The notes under the pieces were generated by a model. That model ran no database searches, was not told where the DNA came from, and saw nothing but the letters and a program-made list of their open reading frames with translations. From JAIBJN01 sp963775395 (lineage in GTDB: Bacteria; Actinomycetota; Thermoleophilia; Gaiellales; Gaiellaceae): a stretch of DNA of 41,325 nt. Where the stretch lies: assembly GCA_963775395.1 (NCBI GenBank), contig CAVZIX010000010.1, positions 1 through 41,325 of the forward strand, given 5' to 3'. Positions 31,757 through 40,158 of the stretch are shown here, piece by piece (position 1 is the first letter of the stretch; the number at the start of each line of letters is the position of its first letter). The position numbers and the translations under genes were made by a program.

Positions 31757-32496
31757 GCGCTTTCCTCCTCTTCTTGGGCCTCTGGGACGTTGTACGCCAT
31801 CGAGGGGTCGCCGGCCGGATGGAAGACGCCGAGGACCCTGAGCGCCCCCGTGCCGACGTTCTCGAGAATGTGCGGCTCGCGCGGCGGAAAGTGAATGCAC
31901 GAGCCCGCCCGCACGGTCGAGCTCTCGCCGCCGATGTGGAGCACGCCCTCACCCTCGAGGATGTACGCCACCTCCTCGTACGTGTGGTAGTGGGGCTTCG
32001 CGCGGCCCGGGGGGATCGACCCCACGAACTGCGTCACGGTCTTGCAGCCCACCTCCTCGTTCGCCACATAGCGGAACTCCCGATCCTTTCCGGCCGGGTA
32101 CGCCCGCTGGTCCGCCACGCGGACGACGCGCCTCTCTCCTCCGTTCCCGGCGTCGTCGTCGGGCTCGAGTGCCAGCACGGACACCAGTACGAGCTCCTCG
32201 GGGCCCTGGTTCTCCACCTCGTAGCGCTCGCCGGGGGCGACGAGGATCCCGGCTTCCGGGCCGAGCTCGTGCCGTGTGCCGTCGACCGTGACGGTGCCCG
32301 TTCCCGAGACCGCGAACAGGAGCTCCTCGCGCGATTCGCCTCCGTGGGCCTTGGAGAGCCCCGGGGCGAAGCGGATGACCCGCTGCTCGAGCGCGTCGCA
32401 GCCGAAGCCGGGCCCGATGGTGACCCGCATCGTGGCGGTGTCCCCGTCGATCTGGCGAGCCTCGGCCGAGGACTCGTCGGTCACGTGGCGGCCCAC
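31753..32496 (-). CDS. Bicupin protein
   Basis: This 247-residue protein has two cupin domains (about 35-110 and 140-225). The second has a full motif, PHYHTYEEVAYILEGEG, with two His and a Glu for a metal; the first (KAHGGESREELLFAVSGTG) has lost the second His. Bicupins include ring- and diketone-cleaving dioxygenases and sugar/acid isomerases as well as sensors, so the function is open. The GTG at 32496 lacks a ribosome site. Upstream, ATG 32557 opens MSEVTVHRDGFRPTPGAA and stops at 32501; one fewer base would join it to KSVGRHVTDES, so the true start may be 32557 with an indel near 32505. It is the first gene of the cupin-livJHMGF-kynureninase-like operon. Confidence 0.83.
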   Translation of the reverse strand: MGRHVTDESSAEARQIDGDTATMRVTIGPGFGCDALEQRVIRFAPGLSKAHGGESREELLFAVSGTGTVTVDGTRHELGPEAGILVAPGERYEVENQGPEELVLVSVLALEPDDDAGNGGERRVVRVADQRAYPAGKDREFRYVANEEVGCKTVTQFVGSIPPGRAKPHYHTYEEVAYILEGEGVLHIGGESSTVRAGSCIHFPPREPHILENVGTGALRVLGVFHPAGDPSMAYNVPEAQEEEESA

Positions 32497-32685
32497 CGAC
32501 TTACGCGGCCCCGGGTGTGGGGCGGAAGCCGTCGCGGTGAACCGTGACCTCGGACATGGGCCTCACTTTCACTCTCTGTGACGGCAGCTCAGCGGAGTGG
32601 TTAGACGCCTGCGGCGGCCAACCATATACGGGGTCGGCTGCCGAATCGACTCTCTTTGCAGCCACTCCGCCTGCGCCCTCCTCGC

Positions 32686-32716
32686 TTGACGGGCGGCTGA
32701 TCTCGTTCGTTAGGAT
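32686..32716 (+). promoter_or_regulatory. Promoter of the molybdenum-hydroxylase operon
   Basis: TTGACG (32686-32691) and TAGGAT (32711-32716) lie 19 bases apart; transcription would begin almost at the ATG at 32725, so the message is leaderless or nearly so, although AGGA nine bases before the ATG could act as a weak ribosome site. The remaining divergent gap (32558-32685) holds TATATG on the minus strand as a possible -10 for the bicupin operon. Confidence 0.55.
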
Positions 32717-32724
32717 CGCTCGGC

Positions 32725-33537
32725 ATGCTGCTGAGCGAGGTCGGGTACGCGCGTCCTGCCAGCGTTGACGAAGCCGTACGTCTCCTCGCTGAGAACGACG
32801 GTGCGAGGCCTCTCGCGGGCGGCCAGACGATCGTCAACGTCATGAAGGCGCGCGCCGCAGCGCCCGACGTTCTCGTCGATCTCGCCGACCTGGAGGACCT
32901 GCGCGCGATCGCAAGGACGGCCGACGGCGCCCTCGAGCTCGGGGCGATGGCGACCTACTCGCAGGTCATCACCTCGGCGGACGTGAAGGACATCCGGCCG
33001 ATCGTCGCCGAGGTGACCGCGCAGATCGCCGACGTCCAGGTGCGAAACCGCGGGACCGTCGGCGGGAACGTCTGCTCGAACGACCCGTCGAACCACCTGC
33101 CGCCGGTGATGGTGGCCGCCGGCGCGACGATGACGATCGTCGGAGCGGACGGCGAGCGCGAGGTTCCCGCCGAGGAGTTCTTCCTCGGCGTCTACATGAC
33201 CGCCGTCGGCCCCGGCGAGCTCCTGACCAAGGTCGCGGTGCCGCCGCGAAACGGCGCCGGCGATGGTTTCGCCGCGATCACGATCGGCGCCGACGGGACG
33301 TGCATCGTCAACGCGGCGGCGACTGTGAGTGGCGACGAGGCCCGCGTTGCGCTGGGCTGCGTCTCCGCGACCCCGGTCCTGGTGACGACGGCGGCGGAGG
33401 AGGACGCGGTGCGCGAAGCGGTCGGCAACGCGGCGATCGACCCACCGTCCGACGTCCACGGATCGGCCGACTACCGGCGCCACCTCGCAGCGGTCGTGGC
33501 CGCGCGGGCGGTCGCCGACGCGAAGGAAGGGAGCTAG
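32725..33537 (+). CDS. FAD-binding subunit of a xanthine-dehydrogenase/CODH-family hydroxylase
   Basis: This 270-residue protein is the medium (CoxM-type) subunit. The two FAD pyrophosphate-binding motifs are visible as PLAGGQTIV (about 29-37) and RNRGTVGGN (107-115), followed by the CO-dehydrogenase flavoprotein C-terminal domain (about 170-265). It takes electrons from the 2Fe-2S subunit to an acceptor. It is first in a gene order FAD, 2Fe-2S, Mo subunit, differing from nothing unusual in this family. The next gene starts directly at the following base. Confidence 0.93.
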   Translation: MLLSEVGYARPASVDEAVRLLAENDGARPLAGGQTIVNVMKARAAAPDVLVDLADLEDLRAIARTADGALELGAMATYSQVITSADVKDIRPIVAEVTAQIADVQVRNRGTVGGNVCSNDPSNHLPPVMVAAGATMTIVGADGEREVPAEEFFLGVYMTAVGPGELLTKVAVPPRNGAGDGFAAITIGADGTCIVNAAATVSGDEARVALGCVSATPVLVTTAAEEDAVREAVGNAAIDPPSDVHGSADYRRHLAAVVAARAVADAKEGS

Positions 33538-34023
33538 GTGGAACCGGTCACGAGCAAGACGGTCACCGTCACGGTCAACGGCGCCTCCTACGAGCGCGAG
33601 GTCGACGCGCGCCGGCTGCTCGTCCACTTCATCCGGGACGAGCTCGACCTCACCGGGACCCACATCGGCTGCGACACCGGCAACTGCGGTGCGTGCACCG
33701 TGATCGTCGACGGGCTGGCGGTGAAGTCGTGCATGCTCCTGGCCGTCCAGGCCGACGGCGCGTCGATCGAGACCGTCGAATCGCTTTCGGACGGCGGCGA
33801 GCTGCACCCGCTCCAGCGCTCCTTCTCGGCTCACCATGCGCTCCAGTGCGGCTACTGCACGCCGGGGATGCTGATGAGCGCGAAGCACCTGCTCGACAAC
33901 AACTCGGAGCCGACCGAGAACGAGATTCGCCGCGCCATCCAGGGCAACATCTGCCGCTGCACCGGCTACGTGAACATCGTCGAAGCCATCGACGCGGCCG
34001 CGCGTGGGGAGGTGCCGGCGTGA
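33538..34023 (+). CDS. 2Fe-2S subunit of the molybdenum hydroxylase
   Basis: This 161-residue small (CoxS-type) subunit binds two 2Fe-2S clusters. The plant-ferredoxin-type cluster ligands are Cys45, Cys50, Cys53 and Cys65 (GCDTGNCGACTV ... SC); the second cluster uses Cys104, Cys107, Cys139 and Cys141 (QCGYCTPGM ... ICRCTGY). All are intact. The GTG start follows the previous stop with AAGGGAG a few bases upstream. It relays electrons from molybdenum to FAD. Confidence 0.95.
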   Translation: MEPVTSKTVTVTVNGASYEREVDARRLLVHFIRDELDLTGTHIGCDTGNCGACTVIVDGLAVKSCMLLAVQADGASIETVESLSDGGELHPLQRSFSAHHALQCGYCTPGMLMSAKHLLDNNSEPTENEIRRAIQGNICRCTGYVNIVEAIDAAARGEVPA

Positions 34024-36485
34024 CGACCGTCGCTCCGGACCAGGTCGAGGCGCCGCAGAAGGGCTTCGCGGGCACGAGCATCCCGCGCAAGGAGGACAAG
34101 CGCCTCGTGCAGGGCGAGGGCGTCTTCTTCGACGACGTCAAGCGCCACGGCATGGGCTACGTCCATTTCGTCCGCTCGCCGTACGCCCATGCGGGGATCG
34201 TCTCCATCGACGTCTCCGCGGCCGAGGCGGTCCAGGGCGTCTACGGCACGCTGATCGGCGAGGAGGTCGCGGCGCAGACCGACCCGTTCTTCGAGATGTC
34301 GACGCCCCCAGGGAACGAGATCCGCGACTACGCGCTCGCCGTCGGCAAGGTCCGCTTCGCCGGCGAGCCCGTGGCGGCGGTTGTCGCCGAGACGCGAGAG
34401 CTCGCGCGGGATGCAGCCGAGCTCGTCGAGGTCGAGTACGAGCCGCTCGAGCCCGTCCTCGACGCCGTCGCGGCCGTCGAGCCCGGCGCGCCGATCCTGC
34501 ACGACGAGGCCGGGTCGAACGTCGTCTGGTCGGGGACCTTCGAGTGGGGCGACTTCGACGAGGCGTTGGCCGAGGCCGACCACGTCGTCAAGATCGACCG
34601 CCTCTACTTCCACCGCTTCTCCTCGACGCCGCTCGAGTGCGCGGGCGCCCTCGTCGAGTACGACCGCGGCACGGCTCAGTGGACGCTGCACTGCAACCAC
34701 CAGATGCCCGGGATCGGGATCATCTGGATGGCGCCGGCCCTGCGGGTCGGCACCGACAAGCTCCGCATTGTCACGCAGGACATCGGCGGCGGCTTCGGCA
34801 ACAAGATCACGCTCCACCCGTACTTCGTCGCCCTGTGCCTGCTCGCGCGCAAGCTCAACCGGCCGGTGCAGTGGACGGAGTGGCGCACGGACCAGCACAC
34901 CGCGAACACGCACGGCAACGAGCGGACGTTCCTCGATGTCGAGGTGCCGGTGAAGGCCGACGGCACGATGCTCGGCTTCAAGGTCAAGGCGTTCGACGAC
35001 GCCGGCGCGTTCCCGCGCTACGAGCCGCTCGGCTGCATCATCTGGGCGCAGGTGACACCCGGCTGCTACCGCTGGCGCCACGTCCGCGTCGACTTCACGC
35101 AAGCGTGCACGAACAAGTCGCCAACGGCGCCGAACCGCGGCTACTCGCGCATGCAGCAGCTCTGGTTCACGGAGCGCGTCATCGACGTCGTTGCCCACGA
35201 GCTCGACCTCGACCCGGTCGAGGTGCGCAAGCGCAACTACATCAAGGCCGAGGAGATGCCCTACGAGACGCCCAACGGCTGCGTCTACGACTCGGGCGAC
35301 TACGCGAAGTGCCTCGACATCGCCCTCGACCTCGTCGGCTACGACTCGCTCGAGGAGCGGCGCAAGGACGCCGAGTCTCGCGGGAAGCTGCTCGGCCTGG
35401 GGATCGGCTCGACGCTCGACTCGGGGACGAACAACTTCGGGCAGTCGCAGCTCCTCAACCCGGAGCTCCAGTTCTCGGGCAACAACGAGGTCGCCACCGT
35501 GCGGCTCGACATCTTCGGGGAGGTCGTCGTCACCCTCGGCACGACGCCGCAGGGCCAGAGCCACGAGACCACCTCGTCCCAGGTCGTCGCGGACCTCCTC
35601 GGCATCACGCCCGACGACGTCCACGTGCGGGCCGGTCACGACAGCTACTGGAACTCGCACGCCGGCTTCTCGGGCACCTACGCCAGCCAGTTCGCGGTCA
35701 CCGGGCTCGAGGCCGTGAAGGGCGCGACGCTCGAGCTCCACTCGCAGATCCGCCGCCTCGCGGCCGTGATCCTCGGCGCCGACGGCCCGGACGACATCGT
35801 GCTCGAGGAGGGCATGGCCAAGCGGCGCGACATGCCGGAGGCGGCCCTCCCGTTCATGGCCTGCGGCGCGATCATCAACATGAACAACGCCGGCCTCCCG
35901 CCCGAGCTCGAGGACGTCACGCTCAACTGCCGCTACGTCTACCGGCCGCCGTTTCAGGTGCCGGACACCGAGACGAAGTTCGGGAACCTGACGCTCACGT
36001 ACGCGACGCAGATCCACGCCTGCGTGGTCGAGGTCGACCGCGAGACCGGCGTGTACGAGATCGTCGACTACGCGGCCGTGGACGACTGCGGCACGCGCAT
36101 TCACCCGCAGATCGTCGAAGGCCAGGTGCACGGTGCCACGGCGCACGCGCTCGGCGCGGCGATCTTCGAAACGTTCCCGTACGACGAGGACGGGATGCTC
36201 CTGACGAGCAACTTCTACGACTACCACGTCCCGCACGCGCTCGACATGCCGCCGCTGAAGACGGGCTTCATCGAGTCCCCCTCGCCGTTCAGCTCCCTCG
36301 GGACGAAGGGCATGGGCGAGGGCGGCGGCGCGGGCATCCACGCGGTTTGCGCCGCGCTCCAGGATGCGCTCCGCCCGCTCGGGAACCCGATCGTGACCGA
36401 GAGCCACAACCCGTACCACCGGGTCTGGGAGCTCATCCAGGACCCGGCCGCGAGCCGCGCCGGCATCGAGGTGTCAGGCACGTGA
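34020..36485 (+). CDS. Molybdenum-binding large subunit of a xanthine-dehydrogenase-family hydroxylase
   Basis: This 821-residue protein carries the molybdopterin-cytosine-dinucleotide site. QDIGGGFGNK (about 253-262) and the C-terminal GTKGMGEGGG (about 761-770, Glu767 as the catalytic glutamate) are conserved. The active-site loop is APNRGYSR (370-377); form I CO dehydrogenase has AYxCSFR and form II-like proteins AYRGAGR, so this is not a true CO dehydrogenase and lacks the Cu-binding cysteine. Hydroxylation of an N-heterocycle, purine or aldehyde is more likely. The GTG at 34020 overlaps the small-subunit stop and has GGGGAGG seven bases upstream. It is followed directly by CoxG and downstream catabolic genes. 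Confidence 0.92.
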   Translation: MTTVAPDQVEAPQKGFAGTSIPRKEDKRLVQGEGVFFDDVKRHGMGYVHFVRSPYAHAGIVSIDVSAAEAVQGVYGTLIGEEVAAQTDPFFEMSTPPGNEIRDYALAVGKVRFAGEPVAAVVAETRELARDAAELVEVEYEPLEPVLDAVAAVEPGAPILHDEAGSNVVWSGTFEWGDFDEALAEADHVVKIDRLYFHRFSSTPLECAGALVEYDRGTAQWTLHCNHQMPGIGIIWMAPALRVGTDKLRIVTQDIGGGFGNKITLHPYFVALCLLARKLNRPVQWTEWRTDQHTANTHGNERTFLDVEVPVKADGTMLGFKVKAFDDAGAFPRYEPLGCIIWAQVTPGCYRWRHVRVDFTQACTNKSPTAPNRGYSRMQQLWFTERVIDVVAHELDLDPVEVRKRNYIKAEEMPYETPNGCVYDSGDYAKCLDIALDLVGYDSLEERRKDAESRGKLLGLGIGSTLDSGTNNFGQSQLLNPELQFSGNNEVATVRLDIFGEVVVTLGTTPQGQSHETTSSQVVADLLGITPDDVHVRAGHDSYWNSHAGFSGTYASQFAVTGLEAVKGATLELHSQIRRLAAVILGADGPDDIVLEEGMAKRRDMPEAALPFMACGAIINMNNAGLPPELEDVTLNCRYVYRPPFQVPDTETKFGNLTLTYATQIHACVVEVDRETGVYEIVDYAAVDDCGTRIHPQIVEGQVHGATAHALGAAIFETFPYDEDGMLLTSNFYDYHVPHALDMPPLKTGFIESPSPFSSLGTKGMGEGGGAGIHAVCAALQDALRPLGNPIVTESHNPYHRVWELIQDPAASRAGIEVSGT

Positions 36486-36928
36486 AGGTCGAGGGGACGC
36501 GCCGCTACGAAGCACCAAGGGACCGCGTCTGGGAAGTCCTCAACGACCCGGCCGAGATGGCAGGCTTGATGCCAGGCGTCGAAAGCTTCGAGATCGTCGA
36601 CGACACTCACTGGAAGGCGAAGGTGAAGGTGCCGCTCGGGCTCGGGAGCATGAAGATGAGCATCGACTTCGAGAAGACCGAGTCTCGGCCGCCGGAGCAC
36701 GCGGGCCTGCATGCGAAGGGCAAGGGCGTGGGGGCGATCATGAGCATGGAGACCCAGTTCGACCTCAGCGAAGACAGCGGGGGGACCGACATGCGCTGGC
36801 AGGCCGACGTCCGCATCCTCGGCCAGGTCGCGAGCATGGGCCAACGGGTCGTGCAACCGATCGTGAACCAGCAGGTCGAGCAGGTGTTGAACGCGCTCGA
36901 CGCCCGCGTCGCAGCCAAGGGCGCCTAG
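36482..36928 (+). CDS. CoxG-family SRPBCC protein
   Basis: This 148-residue protein is a CoxG-type SRPBCC domain: RRYEAPRDRVWEVLNDPAEMAGLMPGVESFE (start of the fold, about 7-37) and a C-terminal amphipathic helix (about 118-146). CoxG proteins accompany molybdenum hydroxylases and have been proposed to help membrane anchoring or quinone coupling. This one lacks the long C-terminal extension found in some. The GTG at 36482 overlaps the large-subunit stop (GTGA). Confidence 0.9.
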   Translation: MKVEGTRRYEAPRDRVWEVLNDPAEMAGLMPGVESFEIVDDTHWKAKVKVPLGLGSMKMSIDFEKTESRPPEHAGLHAKGKGVGAIMSMETQFDLSEDSGGTDMRWQADVRILGQVASMGQRVVQPIVNQQVEQVLNALDARVAAKGA

Positions 36929-36952
36929 CCGGCCGCTCGGCTCCGCGACGCG

Positions 36953-37984
36953 ATGGCCCAGCCCTTCCGCATCGGCGTCATGCAACTGACGATGGAGCCG
37001 CTCGGGGAGATGCTCGCGACGGCGGAGGTCATGGACCGTGTCGGGATGGACACGATCTGGCTCGCCGAGGCCTACCCGTGGTGGCGCAAGCACGGGATGG
37101 AGGCGCGCTCCTCGACCGTCGTCTCGGCCTTGATCGCCGAGCGCACGGAGCGAATCGCGGTCGGGTGGGGGATCATCTCGCCGTTCACGCGTCACCCGGT
37201 GCAGGCGGCGATGGACGCGCGCGTCGTCCAGGAGGCCGCCGGGCCGGGGCGCTTCCTGCTCGGCTTCGGTACGTCGAAGATCTTCCTGGTGAACGCCCGG
37301 ATGCAGACGAAGAAGACGCTCGGCCCGATGCGCGACGCCGTGGCGATCGCCCGCGGCGTCCTCGAGGGCGGCGCCTTCGAATACGAGGGCGAGACCTGGA
37401 GCGCCTCGGTGCCCGCGTTGGCCGAGGAAGCCGAGACCCCACGCGAGGTCCCGCCCGTCTACGTCGCAGCGACGGCCCCGAAGATGCAGGCGCTCGCAGG
37501 CGAGATCGGCGACGGCTGCCTGACGCCCTCGATCACGACGCCCGCCTTCGTCCGCTATACCCGCGACAACGTGCAGGCGGACATCGACATCGGCTGCACG
37601 ATCGTCGCCTCGATCCACGAGTCGGATCGCGACGCAGGCCGCGACGGCGCCCGCGAGATCGCCGCCATGTACCTGGCGAACAAGTTCCAGAACATCAAGG
37701 GCTCGGCGGACACGCTCCTCGAGCTCGCCGGGATCGAGATGGACGAGCTCGCTCCCGTAGCCGAGGCAATGGAGCGCGGTGGGCGGCTGGCGGCAAAGGA
37801 GAAGGTCACTGACTCTCTGCTCGACCGTTGCAAGCCGATCGCCGGGACGCCCGACGAGTGCATCGCGGCGATCGAGGAGTACCGCGAGGCCGGGTGCACG
37901 CACGTCATGCTCGAGCTCTGGGGCGAGGACCGCCACCGCCAGCTCGAGCTCTTCGGCGAGCACGTGCTGCCCAGGGTCCGATGA
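36953..37984 (+). CDS. LLM-class flavin/F420-dependent oxidoreductase
   Basis: This 343-residue TIM-barrel protein belongs to the luciferase-like family, F420 branch: MQLTMEPLGEMLATAEVMDRVGMDTIWLAE at the N-terminus, GWGIISPFTRHPVQAAMDARVVQEAAGPGRFLLGFG in the middle (about 71-106) and the VAATAPKMQALAGEIGDG segment (about 166-183) are standard. Family members hydride-transfer from F420H2 or monooxygenate with FMN. In this operon it could reduce or ring-open the product of the molybdenum hydroxylase. It is 24 bases after CoxG; its stop overlaps the next ATG. Confidence 0.92.
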   Translation: MAQPFRIGVMQLTMEPLGEMLATAEVMDRVGMDTIWLAEAYPWWRKHGMEARSSTVVSALIAERTERIAVGWGIISPFTRHPVQAAMDARVVQEAAGPGRFLLGFGTSKIFLVNARMQTKKTLGPMRDAVAIARGVLEGGAFEYEGETWSASVPALAEEAETPREVPPVYVAATAPKMQALAGEIGDGCLTPSITTPAFVRYTRDNVQADIDIGCTIVASIHESDRDAGRDGAREIAAMYLANKFQNIKGSADTLLELAGIEMDELAPVAEAMERGGRLAAKEKVTDSLLDRCKPIAGTPDECIAAIEEYREAGCTHVMLELWGEDRHRQLELFGEHVLPRVR

Positions 37985-39177
37985 TCGACGAGCGTCGCCT
38001 GGTCGAGCTTGCGATCCGGCTCGTCTCGACGCCGTCCTTCACCGGCTCCGAAGAGGCGGCCGCCGAGCTGATGCGCGACGAGCTCGCTGCGCTCGGTCTC
38101 CAGGTGCAGTGGCAACAGGTCGAGGAGGGCCGCGCGAACGTGCTCGGGACGTGGGCGGGGACGGGTGGAGGACCGACCCTCATGTTCAACGGGCATCTCG
38201 ACACGTCGTACTCGGGCCGCGAGCCGTGGCTTCAGGGCATTCCGGGGTTCCAGCCGGCAGGCTTCGAGCGCGACGGGCGGATCTACGGCCTCGGGATCTC
38301 GAACATGAAGGGCGCGGTCGCGTGCTACGTCGAGGCCGTGCGGGCGCTCCAGGACGCGGGCGTCCGCCTGAAGGGCGACGTTCAGATCGCCGCCGTCGCG
38401 GGCGAGATCGAGAAGACGCAGGAGGGCGAGGCCCAGGGCGCCGAGTACCGCGGCTACGCGGCGGGCTCGCGGCACCTGGTCGGGCACGGCGGGGCGGCCG
38501 ACATGTGCGTGCTCGGCGAGCCGACCGAGAACAAGGTCGTCCTCGCGCACTTCGGGACGCTCTGGATGCGCCTGCGCACCCGCGGGCCGTTCATCCACAC
38601 GGCGTTCAGCGCCGGCCGCCTGGAGGAAAACTCCATCGTCCGCATGCGCGGGGTGCTCGACGCCGTGCTCGAGTGGCTCCCGCGCTGGGAGGAGGAGATG
38701 AGCTACGAGGGCGAGCGTGGCGTGGCCAACGTCGGCGCGATCCGAGGCGGCTTCGGCTGGCGCGTCTCCCGCACGCCGCACGAGACCGACCTGTTCGTCG
38801 ACCTGCGCGTGCCGCCCTCCGTGCCGATGGCCGAGGCGCGGCGGAAGGCGCTCGAGTTCGCGCGCGGCCTCGAAGGGGTCGACGCCGAGGTCTACATCAC
38901 CGCGCCGGGGGCGGAGATCGACGAGAGCCATGAGCTCGTGCGCGCTCTGGAGGGCGCCCACGAGGAGGTCTTCGGCGCGGCGCCGGAGCGCGACGTGACG
39001 CGCTGGTTCTCCGATGCGTCCGTCCTCACGCGCTACGGCATCGCTACCGTGAACTACGGGACGTCGAGCGGACTGCCCGACGCGGAGCTGGGGGAGAACC
39101 TCGAGATCGAGGGCCTGGTCAAGACGGCGGAGGTGTACGCGAGGGTGGCACAGGCGGTCTGCGGAGTCGTGGAATGA
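37981..39177 (+). CDS. M20-family amidohydrolase-like protein with altered metal site
   Basis: This 398-residue protein has the M20 (ArgE/DapE/ACY1) layout with catalytic domain and inserted lid (about 190-300). His72 and Asp74 (NGHLD) and Glu180 (LGEPTE) are kept. By eye the other ligands are changed: the bridging Asp of the G-x-x-D-M-K-G motif is Asn108 (GISNMKG), the metal Glu after the catalytic Glu142 is Ile143 (AGEIEK), and the C-terminal His region reads PDAELGEN with Glu369. It may bind metals differently, or act without hydrolysis of the usual type. The ATG overlaps the LLM stop (ATGA). Expected role, if active: hydrolysis of an N-acyl or carbamoyl bond in the pathway intermediate. 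Confidence 0.88.
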   Translation: MIDERRLVELAIRLVSTPSFTGSEEAAAELMRDELAALGLQVQWQQVEEGRANVLGTWAGTGGGPTLMFNGHLDTSYSGREPWLQGIPGFQPAGFERDGRIYGLGISNMKGAVACYVEAVRALQDAGVRLKGDVQIAAVAGEIEKTQEGEAQGAEYRGYAAGSRHLVGHGGAADMCVLGEPTENKVVLAHFGTLWMRLRTRGPFIHTAFSAGRLEENSIVRMRGVLDAVLEWLPRWEEEMSYEGERGVANVGAIRGGFGWRVSRTPHETDLFVDLRVPPSVPMAEARRKALEFARGLEGVDAEVYITAPGAEIDESHELVRALEGAHEEVFGAAPERDVTRWFSDASVLTRYGIATVNYGTSSGLPDAELGENLEIEGLVKTAEVYARVAQAVCGVVE

Positions 39178-40040
39178 AGCTCGTCACGTTCGGCGAGGGG
39201 CGGGTCGGCTGGGTCGACGGTGAGGAGGTCGCGGTCCTCGACGTGCCCGACATGCGGACGTACTTCGAGCGCGGCGGCGCTGACGAGACCGGCGAGCGCG
39301 TCCCGCTCGAGGGCGCACGGCTGCGGGCGCCGATCGTCCCGAAGAAGTTCTTCCACACCGCCGGGAACTTCCGCGAGCACGAGGAGGAGTCGAAGCGGGT
39401 CGGGTGGTCGCACAAGATCGCGCCTTGGATCGTGTTCTTCCAGAACACGGACGCCATCGTCGGTCCCGACGACCCGGTCGTCTATCCGGAGCACTTGACC
39501 GAGGAGCTCGACTATGAGCTCGAGCTCGCGGTCGTCCTGCGCAAGGCGGGGAAGTGGTTCGGGCCCGAGGACGCGGCCGACTACATCGGCGGCTACGTGA
39601 TCTTCAACGACGTCACCGCGCGTGACATCCAGCGACGCGAGATGGAGTCCGGCGTCTTCTCGTATTGCAAGGCGATCGACACGTTCTGTCCGCTCGGCCC
39701 GTGGATCGTGACGCCGGACGAGATCCCGGACCCGCACGACCTGGCCATGGAGCTGCGCGTGAACGGCGAGGCGCGGCAGGTCTCCCACTCGGGCCGGATG
39801 TCGGTGACGATCCCCGAGATCCTGTCCCACTACTCCGCGCTCGGCTACAGCGCGGGAGACGTGCTCTCGACCGGGACGGTCTCGGGCGTCGCCGGGTTCA
39901 GCGAGGACGCGGCGTCGCTGTATCTGAAGCCGGGCGACGTGATGGAAGGCGAGATCGAGCGAATCGGCGTGCTGCGCAACCCCGTGGTCTCCTGGCAGGA
40001 GGCGCACGACGAGCCCGCACCGCCGCGCGTGCGCTGGTGA
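39174..40040 (+). CDS. Fumarylacetoacetate-hydrolase-family protein
   Basis: This 288-residue protein has the FAH fold: an N-terminal barrel (about 1-55) and catalytic domain. HTAGNFREHEEE (about 61-72) and the metal ligands in DYELELAVV (Glu115, Glu117) with Asp146 (FNDVTARDIQ) are present, followed by KAIDTFCPLGPWIVT. Members hydrolyse C-C bonds of acylpyruvates, or act as 2-hydroxypenta-2,4-dienoate hydratases or decarboxylases. This would suit a late ring-cleavage product. The ATG overlaps the M20 stop (ATGA), with GGAG eight bases upstream. Confidence 0.92.
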   Translation: MKLVTFGEGRVGWVDGEEVAVLDVPDMRTYFERGGADETGERVPLEGARLRAPIVPKKFFHTAGNFREHEEESKRVGWSHKIAPWIVFFQNTDAIVGPDDPVVYPEHLTEELDYELELAVVLRKAGKWFGPEDAADYIGGYVIFNDVTARDIQRREMESGVFSYCKAIDTFCPLGPWIVTPDEIPDPHDLAMELRVNGEARQVSHSGRMSVTIPEILSHYSALGYSAGDVLSTGTVSGVAGFSEDAASLYLKPGDVMEGEIERIGVLRNPVVSWQEAHDEPAPPRVRW

Positions 40041-40158
40041 GCTGCGGTAGTTCAGTTAGACGCGTCTTGACGGGAGACCCACCTCCCCAACCCGATGGCT
40101 CGAGCCTAACTCCAAAAGACGCGGGCGTGGCACACGGATCAGCGCCGAAAGCGCGCCG

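Noticed and set aside
32581..32625. tRNA-like 5' half (AGCTCAGCGG...TTAGACGCC)
   Set aside because: It lacks a matching D-stem partner, anticodon arm and T arm; at most a remnant or coincidence.
33966..36419. 817-codon open frame antisense to the molybdenum subunit
   Set aside because: The protein is Arg/Val/Asp-rich low-complexity sequence, the usual antisense shadow of a high-GC gene, and the sense frame has complete family motifs.
34020..36485. Carbon monoxide dehydrogenase
   Set aside because: The form I signature AYxCSFR with the copper-binding cysteine is absent; only the general hydroxylase family can be supported.
40044..40115. tRNA-like sequence (GGTAGTTCAG-TTAGACGC ... GGCTCGAGCC)
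   Set aside because: No acceptor pairing exists and the variable parts do not fold as a cloverleaf; it may be a degraded tRNA copy.
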